A DNA stretch of 32,765 nucleotides, taken from assembly GCA_016930675.1 (NCBI GenBank), contig JAFGGG010000012.1, positions 1 through 32,765 of the forward strand, written 5' to 3'. The stretch comes from Spirochaetales bacterium. Lineage in GTDB: Bacteria > Spirochaetota > Spirochaetia > SZUA-6 > RPPD01. Made by a program: the position numbers and the translations under genes. Shown piece after piece: positions 14,258-22,649 of this stretch. The notes under the pieces are model-generated. The model was not told where the DNA came from. It did not search any database and was given only the letters and a program-made list of their open reading frames with translations. Every line of letters starts with the position of its first letter. Position 1 is the stretch's first letter.

Positions 14258-16729
14258 ATGAAAACAACCGCTGAGTTGTTTAGCGAAACAAGTAAAAGCT
14301 TACGCACCATTCTCATTGTAGAAAACAGTGATAAACACATCAAGACATTCAAAGATATTGTTACTCAGTTAGGATTTGATTGTATTCATGTGTCGGACCT
14401 CAAGCATAATAAGGAAATATTCTTACAGCCGCCTTTTCTCTGTGTTATAGATTGTATCAATTATAAAAATCAGGAAATTATAGAATTTATCCGCCAATAT
14501 AAAACCACTAATCCTTATGCAGTGTGCGTTTTAAGTACAACCGGAGATTGCGAAGAACAAGCGCTGGTCTATCTGGAGCAGGGAGCATATGATTATCTGA
14601 TAAAGCCTTTTAACCCTGTAAAAATGCGCAATCTATTGGCTCGCTGTCTTGAGAAAATAACATTAGAAATGAATAATAATCGATTGCAAAATCAATTTTA
14701 TGAAGTAAAAAATGAGGCAGTGCTGTTCAGTAATATGCTTTCGCAGATTTTTAAAGCCGGCAAACGTTTTATTGCCTGTAATTATTTGGAGGAGTTGGGC
14801 CAGGTAATTATGCAGGAATTTTCAGCTATCTTCAATATAATGGGAGGAAGCTTCTTTATCTTAGAGAATGAGAAGCTGCAGCGGATCTATTCACTGGATC
14901 CCGGACATACTCCGGATGAGATTGAACTGCCTTTAAAGAAATCGAGTTTTTTCGGACAGGTTCTTAACAAAAGAGAACCTCTGCTCGTGAAGAACCTTAA
15001 ACAAGAAAAACGCTTTGTATCAAGCGGCTGGCATGGTTATAAAAAAGAGTCCTTTCTGATCCTTCCTCTGATCCACAATACTCATAATCTTATGGGCTGT
15101 GTTTCTTTACATGACAAGGAAAATAACGGCTTTACCGATCATGATAAAAAATTGGGTAATGTGCTGGCCGGATTAAGCGCCCACATGATTCATAATATAA
15201 AAAGCATAGAAGAATTACGCGACAGCGCGGGTAAGTATAAGTATTTTTTTGAAGAGAACCCGGCCGCCGATATTATTGTAACACCTCAAGGCCGGATAAC
15301 ACTGTTTAATCCGTCATTTGAGCGCATCTTGGGCAGTACAAAAAATAATGATGGTATTGAATACAACTTTTCAACATTATGCAGCAGCGCTTATGAGTGG
15401 GAGGAAGTAGTAGAGACTATAAAAGAAAAGAGAAAAGTAGAGTCGTATGAGACGGAATTCATGAAGCATGACGGTACATCCGTGTACGTATTGGGTAATT
15501 TCCACGGTCGATTTGATGAGGTGGGAGAGTTGTTGGATATTAAAGGAGTCCTCATTGATATAACCCAAAGGAAACGACTCGAGGAACAGCTTAATCATTC
15601 CATGAAAATGGAAGCTGTAGGGCGTTTTGCCGGTAGCATAGCGCATGATTTTAATAATCTGGTAACCGCAATTTTAGGATACAGTGATCTCTGTCTGCGT
15701 GTTCTTGATAAAAACAGCGAATTACATAACGACATAACGGAAATTAGACATGCCGCAAATATGGCGGCCGAACTGACAAAAAAATTACTTTATTTCAGTA
15801 AAAAACAGAAAATACAGGCGGAAGAGATCAATCTCAACCGGATTTTATCTGATATGGACAGTATGCTCAGACGCCTGCTTGGTGAAGAAATTGAGTTCAC
15901 TACTTTTTTTGATCCGGGATTAAGCAGTATCAAAGCCGATCGCAGTCAGATCGAGCAGGTGATTATGAATTTAGCGGTTAATGCACGAGATGCCATGCCC
16001 AAAGGCGGTAAGCTTCTGATGAAAACCGAGCAGATCGGGATAACCCCCGCAAACGCCCATCGTGATATCGAGCTCATACCGGGTCTCTACGCGGTGCTTT
16101 CAATATATGATACGGGAATAGGAATGGATATCGATACGAAATCCCGCATCTTCGAGCCGTTTTTTTCCACAAAAAGTAAAGACAAGGGTACGGGACTGGG
16201 ATTGTCAACCGTATATGCCATAATGAAAAAGAATAAAGGAATAATCAAAGTAGAGAGTGAATTGGGAAAGGGAACAAGGTTTTATCTTTATTTTCCCGCC
16301 CTCGTTAAAAATCATAATCAAGAGCAGAATACAGTCCGGGCTGATAAAAAAGAGAGCGCCATAATTTTACTTGTGGAGGATAAAGAGATCGTTCGCACCA
16401 TGGTTGAGAGAGTTCTGGAGCAGGAAGGATATGTTACCATTAAAGCGCTTGCTGCTGAGCAGGCTCTTGCTTTGGTTTCCAAAGAGGTATCTGCTCTGGA
16501 TATGCTTATCACTGATATTAACCTGCCGCAGATGTCGGGATATGATCTGGCGGATAAGTTAAAGCAATTATACCCTGACCTTAAAGTGATTTTCACTTCA
16601 GGTCAGCTGGAAGAGTTAAATAAACTCAAAGAACGTAAAACGCAGCCGAATGTGGCTTTTTTGGAAAAACCCTTTACCACCGAAGAGCTGCTGAGCAATG
16701 TAAAGCAATTACTCATGAAAAAAAAATAA
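14258..16729 (+). CDS. hybrid histidine kinase: REC-GAF-PAS-HisKA-HATPase-REC
   Basis: 823 residues with no membrane segment, so a cytoplasmic sensor. An N-terminal receiver spans about 15-130, with phospho-acceptor Asp65 and conserved Lys116; its acidic pair is reduced to Glu22-Asn23. A GAF domain spans about 165-315, then a PAS domain about 325-445. The HisKA site is SIAHDFNNLV, with the autophosphorylated His463. HATPase boxes include NLAVNARDAMPKGG, DTGIGMD and GTGLGLSTVYAIM. A C-terminal receiver has ILLVEDKEIV and Asp753 in LITDINLP. The HDFNN form of the H-box is typical of orphan hybrid kinases. A ribosome binding site (GGGGAAAG) precedes the ATG. No response regulator with an output domain is nearby. 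Confidence 0.9.
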   Translation: MKTTAELFSETSKSLRTILIVENSDKHIKTFKDIVTQLGFDCIHVSDLKHNKEIFLQPPFLCVIDCINYKNQEIIEFIRQYKTTNPYAVCVLSTTGDCEEQALVYLEQGAYDYLIKPFNPVKMRNLLARCLEKITLEMNNNRLQNQFYEVKNEAVLFSNMLSQIFKAGKRFIACNYLEELGQVIMQEFSAIFNIMGGSFFILENEKLQRIYSLDPGHTPDEIELPLKKSSFFGQVLNKREPLLVKNLKQEKRFVSSGWHGYKKESFLILPLIHNTHNLMGCVSLHDKENNGFTDHDKKLGNVLAGLSAHMIHNIKSIEELRDSAGKYKYFFEENPAADIIVTPQGRITLFNPSFERILGSTKNNDGIEYNFSTLCSSAYEWEEVVETIKEKRKVESYETEFMKHDGTSVYVLGNFHGRFDEVGELLDIKGVLIDITQRKRLEEQLNHSMKMEAVGRFAGSIAHDFNNLVTAILGYSDLCLRVLDKNSELHNDITEIRHAANMAAELTKKLLYFSKKQKIQAEEINLNRILSDMDSMLRRLLGEEIEFTTFFDPGLSSIKADRSQIEQVIMNLAVNARDAMPKGGKLLMKTEQIGITPANAHRDIELIPGLYAVLSIYDTGIGMDIDTKSRIFEPFFSTKSKDKGTGLGLSTVYAIMKKNKGIIKVESELGKGTRFYLYFPALVKNHNQEQNTVRADKKESAIILLVEDKEIVRTMVERVLEQEGYVTIKALAAEQALALVSKEVSALDMLITDINLPQMSGYDLADKLKQLYPDLKVIFTSGQLEELNKLKERKTQPNVAFLEKPFTTEELLSNVKQLLMKKK

Positions 16730-16768
16730 CACAGGATTAAAACTGAGAACTGTAGATAATAAAGAAGC

Positions 16769-17731
16769 ATGCATCCGTTAGTAGTCATTATAGATAGTGT
16801 TTTCAATTCATATAGGGAAGAGCAGCAGGTTTTGTCGGCCATGGATGCTCGGGTTGATATATCCAATCCTCAAACAGAACAGGATCTTGTCCGGAGAGTA
16901 AAACAAGCGGACGCGGTGTTGGTTAATCTGCACGCTGTCACCAAAGACATCATAGGGCAAATGCAGAGCTGCAAGGTTATATCCCGCTATGGTATTGGAG
17001 TGGATAATGTTGATATAAAAGCGGCGACAGCTAAAAAAATATGGGTAGCTCATGTTCCCGATTACTGTATGGAAGAAACCGCCGATCATGCCATAGCATT
17101 ATTATTAAACTGTGCGCGCAGTATTGCTTTTAAAGACAAGCTTGTTCGTCAGGGTATGTGGAAATTGGAGGATCGGTTCCCCCTCCCCAGGATAAGCACG
17201 TGCACGCTCGGCATTATCGGATACGGAAGAATTGGCCGGACAGTTCATCGGAAAATGAGGGGTTTTGGCCTGTCCCGGATTTTGGTTTGTGATCCCTATG
17301 TGAGTTCCAAGGAAATAAGTAAATTCAAAGGAATAAAAGTTGAACTTGATGAGCTGCTTTGTGAAGCGGATTTTATATCCCTGCACCTGCCGCTAAACCA
17401 TGAAACCTTCCATCTGCTTGGTAAAAAAGAGATACAAAAAATGAAACACAACGCCATGGTGATTAATACCTCCCGGGGTGCTGTAATCGATGAAAAGGCA
17501 TTGATTGCTGCCTTAAAGAGCAGGCGGATTATGAGTGCCGGTTTGGATGTGTTTGAGCAAGAACCTCTTCCTCTTTCAAGTCCTTTGCGGAAGCTTGATA
17601 ATCTGGTGCTTACGGATCATACTTCGTATTACAGCACCCAGTCCCAACATGAGTTAAAGTTGAGTGCCGCTCGCAATGTGCTTGAAGTATTTAAACACGG
17701 CAGACCGATTCATGCGGTGAATCAGTTTTAG
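16769..17731 (+). CDS. D-isomer-specific 2-hydroxyacid dehydrogenase
   Basis: 320 residues. The NAD-binding core is LGIIGYGRIGRTVHRKMRGFG (the GxGxxG motif). The catalytic residues are in NTSRGAVIDEKAL (Arg), DVFEQEPLP (Glu) and LTDHTSYYS (His). RYGIGVDNVDIKAA and VPDYCMEETADHAIALLL most resemble the CtBP-like / phosphoglycerate dehydrogenase branch. With no C-terminal ACT domain, it could be a 3-phosphoglycerate dehydrogenase for serine or a general 2-ketoacid reductase; the substrate is not certain. It follows the kinase gene by 39 nt. Its stop overlaps the convergent glycosyltransferase stop by 4 nt. Confidence 0.86.
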   Translation: MHPLVVIIDSVFNSYREEQQVLSAMDARVDISNPQTEQDLVRRVKQADAVLVNLHAVTKDIIGQMQSCKVISRYGIGVDNVDIKAATAKKIWVAHVPDYCMEETADHAIALLLNCARSIAFKDKLVRQGMWKLEDRFPLPRISTCTLGIIGYGRIGRTVHRKMRGFGLSRILVCDPYVSSKEISKFKGIKVELDELLCEADFISLHLPLNHETFHLLGKKEIQKMKHNAMVINTSRGAVIDEKALIAALKSRRIMSAGLDVFEQEPLPLSSPLRKLDNLVLTDHTSYYSTQSQHELKLSAARNVLEVFKHGRPIHAVNQF

Positions 17732-18903
17732 AGAATCGTATTCTTTTTGTAAAAATCCTTAAACACGTTTCCGTAGAACTCCTGAGTCCGCCTGCCGAAT
17801 TCTTGTACTGTATATTTTTGAGATGCGGTTAATGATTTTTTATGAAGTTCATTCCTTAATGGGGCCTGTGAGAATAAGGAGTGGACTTTCTCGGCAAATT
17901 CCTGGCTGTCATTAAATACAAGCCCGTGCTTTCCGTTATTGATTATTTCCAGATTGGTTATATCGTTTTTTACAATAGCAGGCAGTCCGCTTGCCATGGC
18001 TTCTATGGTTACCAAACCTTGTGTCTCGGATGTCGAAGCATTTACAAAAATATCCGATGATTTATACGCCAAAGGTATATCCTGCCAGGGCATATAACCG
18101 CAGAAAATCACATGTTTTTCTACAGCCAAAGAACGGGCATATTTTTTTAACTCGGCGACAGCAGGCCCACCTCCAATAAGCAGTAATTTGATATCAGGAT
18201 GGTTTTTAATTATAAAGGGGAGTCCTTGGATTAAAATATCAATTGATTTTTCTCTTCCCATACGGCCGACGAAAATCATAACGTTATCGGTTTTTCCTAT
18301 ACCGTATTTTTCACGAAAAGCTGTACGGTCACGGGCGGTTATTTTGTAATCGTAGAAATGGTCCAGATGTAATCCGGTGGGTATTATTTCAATTACACCA
18401 TTGATACGCATTATATCTTCCAGATATGTCTTTATTTTCCGGGAGGGCACAATAAAATAATGTGGAATTTTATAAAGAAGTGATAATATCCAGCGGAAAG
18501 TACTTCGGGGAAAGACATCCCAAAAAAAGTAATGACTGTAATATTCCCACAGCGTATGAAATGTGAAAATGTGGGGAATGTTTAAGCTTGATGCAACGCG
18601 GGCTGCCACAACACCCATGGAAAATTCAGTATGTGAATGAATAAGCTGAATATTCCATTCTTTTGCCTTTTTTAACGCTTTATGAATGAACATGCTGGCA
18701 AAATTAAACTCCGGTTGAAAATAATATTTTATGGCGCGCTGTCTGAAAATTGTGGATTGGGTATCATGGTAATTGTTATGCTGGGGAGCAAAAATAAAGG
18801 TGTTGTAACCGCGATTAAGCAGTTCGAATTCAAGGTTCTTTATCGATGTAATTACACCGTTTATTTGGGGATCCCAACATTCTGTAAAAAAGGCTATATT
18901 CAT
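17728..18903 (-). CDS. GT4-family glycosyltransferase, downstream copy
   Basis: 391 residues counting from ATG 18903. A GTG at 18930 gives nine more residues but would lie inside the upstream gene, and the paralogue's N-terminus aligns from MNIAFFTECWDPQINGVITS. GT4 features: N-terminal ECWDPQINGVITSIKNL, HSHTEFSMG, VGRMGREKSIDILIQGL (donor-binding GRMGREK) and the EX7E motif SETQGLVTIEAMASG. The N-terminal pattern resembles diacylglycerol glucosyltransferases, so it probably adds a sugar from a UDP donor to membrane glycolipid on the inner face. Function is inferred. The gene sits 13 nt after its sister and ends tail-to-tail with the hydroxyacid dehydrogenase gene. Confidence 0.85.
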   Translation of the reverse strand: MNIAFFTECWDPQINGVITSIKNLEFELLNRGYNTFIFAPQHNNYHDTQSTIFRQRAIKYYFQPEFNFASMFIHKALKKAKEWNIQLIHSHTEFSMGVVAARVASSLNIPHIFTFHTLWEYYSHYFFWDVFPRSTFRWILSLLYKIPHYFIVPSRKIKTYLEDIMRINGVIEIIPTGLHLDHFYDYKITARDRTAFREKYGIGKTDNVMIFVGRMGREKSIDILIQGLPFIIKNHPDIKLLLIGGGPAVAELKKYARSLAVEKHVIFCGYMPWQDIPLAYKSSDIFVNASTSETQGLVTIEAMASGLPAIVKNDITNLEIINNGKHGLVFNDSQEFAEKVHSLFSQAPLRNELHKKSLTASQKYTVQEFGRRTQEFYGNVFKDFYKKNTIL

Positions 18904-18916
18904 AGTTCTTTTATTT

Positions 18917-20101
18917 TTATCTATATGCACTGCTGCTCATTTTGCCTTTATGGTCTTCTATAATCCAATTATAATACTCAAGCACTTGTTTTCCAAACTG
19001 TTCGACTGAATATTTTAAGGAAGCTTTTTGTGCTTTTGCCTTTAAATCTTTTTCCAGTTCAGGATGTGAAAGCAGAAGCTTTACTGCGGCCGGGAACTCT
19101 TCAGGTTTATTAAAGACCAAGCCGAAGCGGCCGTTTCCGATAATATCCAGATTAGCCTGATCTTTGCGTACTATGATAGGCAGTCCGCAGGCAAGGGCTT
19201 CGACAGTTACCAACCCTTGCGTTTCGGATACGGAAGCCAGTACAAAAATATCGGATGACTTATAAGCAAGCGGAATATGTTCCCACGGAATATAACCGGT
19301 GAAGATAACGGAGTGTTCGACATGATGCTTCTTGGCCAATCTTTGTAACTCGGGGATTCCCGGACCGCCGCCTACGACCAATAATTTCAGATGAGGGTAT
19401 TCCCCCATTAATTGTGCCAGCCCCCGAATCAGTACGTCGACGGATTTTTCTTTACCGATTCTTCCCACGAAAACCATTACTTTATCATCGGGAGTCATGC
19501 CGTACTTTTTGCGGAACTCCCGTCTTATGTGGGGCGTGACATCATAATCAAAGAAGTGATTAAGATTAAGCCCTGTAGGGATAACCTTAATTGTCGCCGT
19601 TACACTCATTATGGTTTCCAAATAGGTTTTTACTTTTTCAGAGGGAGCTATAAAGTAATCCGGTGATTTATAGAGCAATGAGAGGATATATCTAAACATG
19701 TTTTGAGGCAGGATATCCCATAAGAAGTAGTGGCTGTAGAATTCCCAAAGTGTGTGGAAAGTAAGGACAAACGGAAGGTTAAGCTGTTTTGCCACTCCGG
19801 AGGCGATAATTCCCAAAGAAAATTCGGTATGTGAATGCACCAGGTCCAGGTTCCATTGTCTTGCTTTGCGCAGCGCTTTGAATTTTAAAAGACTGGCGAA
19901 ATTGAACTCGGGTTGAAAAAAATATTTGATCGCCCATTGTCTGAAGATATGGGGATCGTTATCATTATGATTTTTATAATGAGGAGCAAAAACATAAATG
20001 GAATTATGTCGCTTGATAAGCTCATATTGAAGGTTCTTGATTGAAGTAATAACACCGTTAATCTGAGGATCCCAGCACTCTGTAAAAAAACCGATATTCA
20101 T
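18917..20101 (-). CDS. GT4-family glycosyltransferase, upstream copy
   Basis: 394 residues, closely similar to the downstream copy over its full length, including FFTECWDPQINGVITSIKN, HSHTEFSLG, FTFHTLWEFYSHYFLWDI, VGRIGKEKSVDVLIRG and SETQGLVTVEALACGLP. This is a clear tandem duplication. Two enzymes in a row would suit sequential steps: sugar 1 onto diacylglycerol, sugar 2 onto the monoglycosyl lipid. Such glycolipids are known in spirochaetes. Which copy does which step cannot be read here. An attenuator-like structure precedes its start, so the pair may be controlled at that point. Confidence 0.85.
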   Translation of the reverse strand: MNIGFFTECWDPQINGVITSIKNLQYELIKRHNSIYVFAPHYKNHNDNDPHIFRQWAIKYFFQPEFNFASLLKFKALRKARQWNLDLVHSHTEFSLGIIASGVAKQLNLPFVLTFHTLWEFYSHYFLWDILPQNMFRYILSLLYKSPDYFIAPSEKVKTYLETIMSVTATIKVIPTGLNLNHFFDYDVTPHIRREFRKKYGMTPDDKVMVFVGRIGKEKSVDVLIRGLAQLMGEYPHLKLLVVGGGPGIPELQRLAKKHHVEHSVIFTGYIPWEHIPLAYKSSDIFVLASVSETQGLVTVEALACGLPIIVRKDQANLDIIGNGRFGLVFNKPEEFPAAVKLLLSHPELEKDLKAKAQKASLKYSVEQFGKQVLEYYNWIIEDHKGKMSSSAYR

Positions 20102-20134
20102 GAAAAACTCCGTAATGGGGACAAACGTATCAAA

Positions 20135-20192
20135 GGAAAAAGCACCGCCACTTCAGCAACTTTTAAACCACCGTCAGAGGTGGCGGCTTTTT
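20135..20192 (-). terminator. attenuator-like leader before the glycosyltransferase pair
   Basis: On the minus strand a short hairpin (20183-20179 with 20172-20168, CCACC/GGTGG) forms first. A longer stem using the same bases (20186-20180 with 20151-20145, CCGCCAC/GTGGCGG) then forms, followed two bases later by UUUUU (20141-20137). The two folds exclude each other, as antiterminator and terminator do. The plus strand also has TTTTT after the same stem (20188-20192), so this may simply be a bidirectional terminator. The start codon of the glycosyltransferase gene is 35 nt away. No ligand or factor can be inferred. Confidence 0.4.
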
Positions 20193-20398
20193 CTAAAGAG
20201 AAATTAACATACAAAGGGAACAAATGTCCATAGATGTGGTGTATTTGCTCCGGTTTTTAATAGTGTGCAACCCGCGGCCTGTAAATAAAAACGGGAACAG
20301 TGTTAATTTTAAAAAAAATCACTTTTCAGTTTTTAAAAAACCTATCATAATAGTAATTGTGAGAATGCTAATATACATATTTCAGTATATAGAAACCT

Positions 20399-21205
20399 AT
20401 GATTGAACCATTAGAGATTATTGCAGAACTTTTAATAAAGCACTACGCTCCCATCGGAAATATTGAGCATAAGTATAAAACAAAGGTAACGGCAATCGGT
20501 TTGTTGAAGTCGGCCGATATGATAAGTCCGATGTTCTATGCACCTTATTATGACCGGTTAATGAGTTACAAACTGCTTGTAAAAAACCTCATGGATAACT
20601 TCAAGCTTTCAAGGGAGATCTCCAAGAAGATACTGGCGGATATAGTATGGAAGGTAGCAAATGATGAAACTGTTCCGGAAAAAGAAAGGTATAAATCACC
20701 ATTACTGATTCTTCTCATCCTGCTTTTAAATCCTGAATTTGAGAAGCAGGGAAAAGAGCAGATATTTACGGTAAGTAAAAAATTTCTTGCCAATCTAAAC
20801 AGCGCGGAAGAGTGTTTAATAGTTGCTGAGTTCATTATTTCCCATTTCCTTGATTTGGAAAACTCATTTGACGAGCTGGCTCAAAAAATCGTAAAGAAGT
20901 GTCTGACAGGTGTAAAGCAGGAACACGTGATGGAAAGGTTGGAGGGCGCGATTTATAATTTCTTTGTGTACGCTTATTATGATCAGCCTAAGCGGCAACT
21001 GCGCTATGAAATGGCATTTCAATATAAAAACAGCAAGGAACGGATTGAACCTTTTTTTAATCCGAAAATAGTGGCGCGTTCAATAATCAGCAGAGTGGGA
21101 AGATATAAAACCAATGTCAATTTCTTCGGACCGCGCATCTCAAATTTTGATGAGATTAAAGAATTTTTTAAAAAACATCAGAATATTACCGTAATGTTCT
21201 TTTAA
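20399..21205 (+). CDS. unknown helical protein
   Basis: 268 residues with no family I recognise. It is predicted all-helical and soluble, with helical-repeat-like segments rich in Lys, Glu and Leu (EIIAELLIKHY, KKILADIVWKVAND, LLILLILLLNPEFEKQ). The N-terminus lacks a signal peptide. No clear Shine-Dalgarno precedes the ATG, so the exact start is uncertain. The next in-frame Met at about residue 41 would lose a well-formed helix. The region upstream (20195-20398) has AT-rich promoter-like sequence but no strong hexamers. It converges on argA with only 9 nt between stops. I infer a scaffold-type protein; no function is claimed. Confidence 0.6.
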   Translation: MIEPLEIIAELLIKHYAPIGNIEHKYKTKVTAIGLLKSADMISPMFYAPYYDRLMSYKLLVKNLMDNFKLSREISKKILADIVWKVANDETVPEKERYKSPLLILLILLLNPEFEKQGKEQIFTVSKKFLANLNSAEECLIVAEFIISHFLDLENSFDELAQKIVKKCLTGVKQEHVMERLEGAIYNFFVYAYYDQPKRQLRYEMAFQYKNSKERIEPFFNPKIVARSIISRVGRYKTNVNFFGPRISNFDEIKEFFKKHQNITVMFF

Positions 21206-21214
21206 TTTTAAAAA

Positions 21215-22576
21215 TTATTCCACGCTGTAATGCCGTTTTTTACGCACACTATCGATGGTATAGGTAAAAATTAAGGAATTTCTGTCTTTGTTATATTGTT
21301 TTTGTTTTTCTTGAGGCAAAACCGATACCTCATCTCTTTTGAAACCGAGTCCCACGAACCAATCGGAGGTTTGTGTGGTCAATACAAAAATCTGCTTCAG
21401 TTTATGTTTAATTGCCTTGTCCAATAGAAAGTTTATTATTTTCTTTCCTATGCCGAGGCTGCTGTATGTATTGTCCACTGCGATCCCGGCGATTTCTGCC
21501 TGCTCATCGTTATAAATATGAAGCGCCCCGCACGCATGGGGTGTACCGTCCACTTCATAGATTACGTAATCGTCAATTTTTTCCGCTACGTCTTCTGAAG
21601 TACGGGGTACAAGGATTCCGTCCGCAATCGCCGGACGCATAATCCGGATTATATCTGAAATATCGGCAAAGCTCGCCGATCGGATATTTTCATGAGGGTC
21701 ATTATATATCATAGTGCCTAAACCGCGGTTGGAAAAGATTTCTTTAATCAGCATGCCCTCAATGCTGCCATTTATAATATGTACTCTGTCTACACCATTA
21801 ATGCAGGCGTTGAACGCTACATTGATTAATTCGTACTCTTTGCTCTTTTCCTTTTTTTTGTTGAGATCCAATAAATTTCTTGCCTGCGGAGCGGTAAGCT
21901 GGGTGATATGATTGTCGTTATTTATATACACACCTTCCGGAATTTTCAAATCGCGCGCTGTAACTCCGTCAAAATTAGTGATGAAAAACAGTTTGCTCGC
22001 GTGCAGATCTCTGCTTACGGTAAATGCCAGTTCATTGGAAGAGATATTATAAGGTTTACCCGTAGTACTCCAGCCGATATTGGGAAAAATGGGGATAAGC
22101 CCTTCATCCAGCATTTTTTCCACGATTTCCACTTTTAGTTTCTCCACGGTACCGGAACTCTGAAAATCGATCCCCTTAACCACTCCGATACTTCTGGCTT
22201 TCACCCAGTTGCCGATAATCGCGCTGGTATTGTTTTCGGCCAGGAAGGTCATCAACTTATTCGACACATCGAAGCCGGCCATTTTAATAAAGGGCATGGC
22301 TTCGGCCGGTGTTATTCTAATATTATCTACGGTCCTGCATTTGATATTATAGGTTTTAAGAATCTCATTAATACGTTCGCGGGCACCGGGAATAAGTACG
22401 ATGCGGATTCCCATCTTATGCAGCAGTACGATATCTTTGATAAGCAGCGGAAACAGAGGATGTGAGAAAAGCGAGCTTACGATTTTAATAACAAAGGTAT
22501 GGCCTTTAAAACGGTTGATATAGCTGAATGCGGTGCGGATGGTATCTACTTGATCTGTAAAAGATAGCATATCCAT
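21215..22576 (-). CDS. argA: N-acetylglutamate synthase (amino-acid kinase + GNAT)
   Basis: Makes N-acetylglutamate from acetyl-CoA and glutamate, the first step of arginine synthesis. 453 residues, close to the classic 443-residue ArgA. Residues 1-290 are an amino-acid-kinase fold (FVIKIVSSLFSH, VLIPGARERINEIL, FPNIGWSTTGKPYNIS, FITNFDGV) that in ArgA binds arginine as feedback inhibitor. Residues 300-453 are a GNAT domain, with the acetyl-CoA loop VDNTYSSLGIGKKIINFLL and TTQTSDWFVGLGF. It lacks an argB neighbour, so the arg genes are scattered. The leader has a minus-strand promoter (TTGACT 22627-22622, TATCGT 22605-22600, 16 nt apart). Confidence 0.9.
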   Translation of the reverse strand: MDMLSFTDQVDTIRTAFSYINRFKGHTFVIKIVSSLFSHPLFPLLIKDIVLLHKMGIRIVLIPGARERINEILKTYNIKCRTVDNIRITPAEAMPFIKMAGFDVSNKLMTFLAENNTSAIIGNWVKARSIGVVKGIDFQSSGTVEKLKVEIVEKMLDEGLIPIFPNIGWSTTGKPYNISSNELAFTVSRDLHASKLFFITNFDGVTARDLKIPEGVYINNDNHITQLTAPQARNLLDLNKKKEKSKEYELINVAFNACINGVDRVHIINGSIEGMLIKEIFSNRGLGTMIYNDPHENIRSASFADISDIIRIMRPAIADGILVPRTSEDVAEKIDDYVIYEVDGTPHACGALHIYNDEQAEIAGIAVDNTYSSLGIGKKIINFLLDKAIKHKLKQIFVLTTQTSDWFVGLGFKRDEVSVLPQEKQKQYNKDRNSLIFTYTIDSVRKKRHYSVE

Positions 22577-22599
22577 GGTCTTTAGTCCTGTCTAAATGA

Positions 22600-22627
22600 C
22601 GATAGTTTTAATATGCAAAAAAGTCAA
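22600..22627 (-). promoter_or_regulatory. candidate promoter of argA
   Basis: The minus strand reads TTGACT, 16 nt, TATCGT. The -35 is near consensus and the -10 matches at the key T-A-T. Transcription would start about 30 nt before ATG 22576. A 6-bp inverted repeat (22601-22606, CGATAG; 22640-22645, CTATCG) brackets the promoter and could be an operator. Confidence 0.4.
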
Positions 22628-22649
22628 GTTACTTTATCTATCGTACTTT

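Noticed and set aside
20224..20406. Plus-strand open frame of 60 codons before the 20399 gene
   Set aside because: No Shine-Dalgarno sequence, composition like spacer DNA, overlaps the next start.
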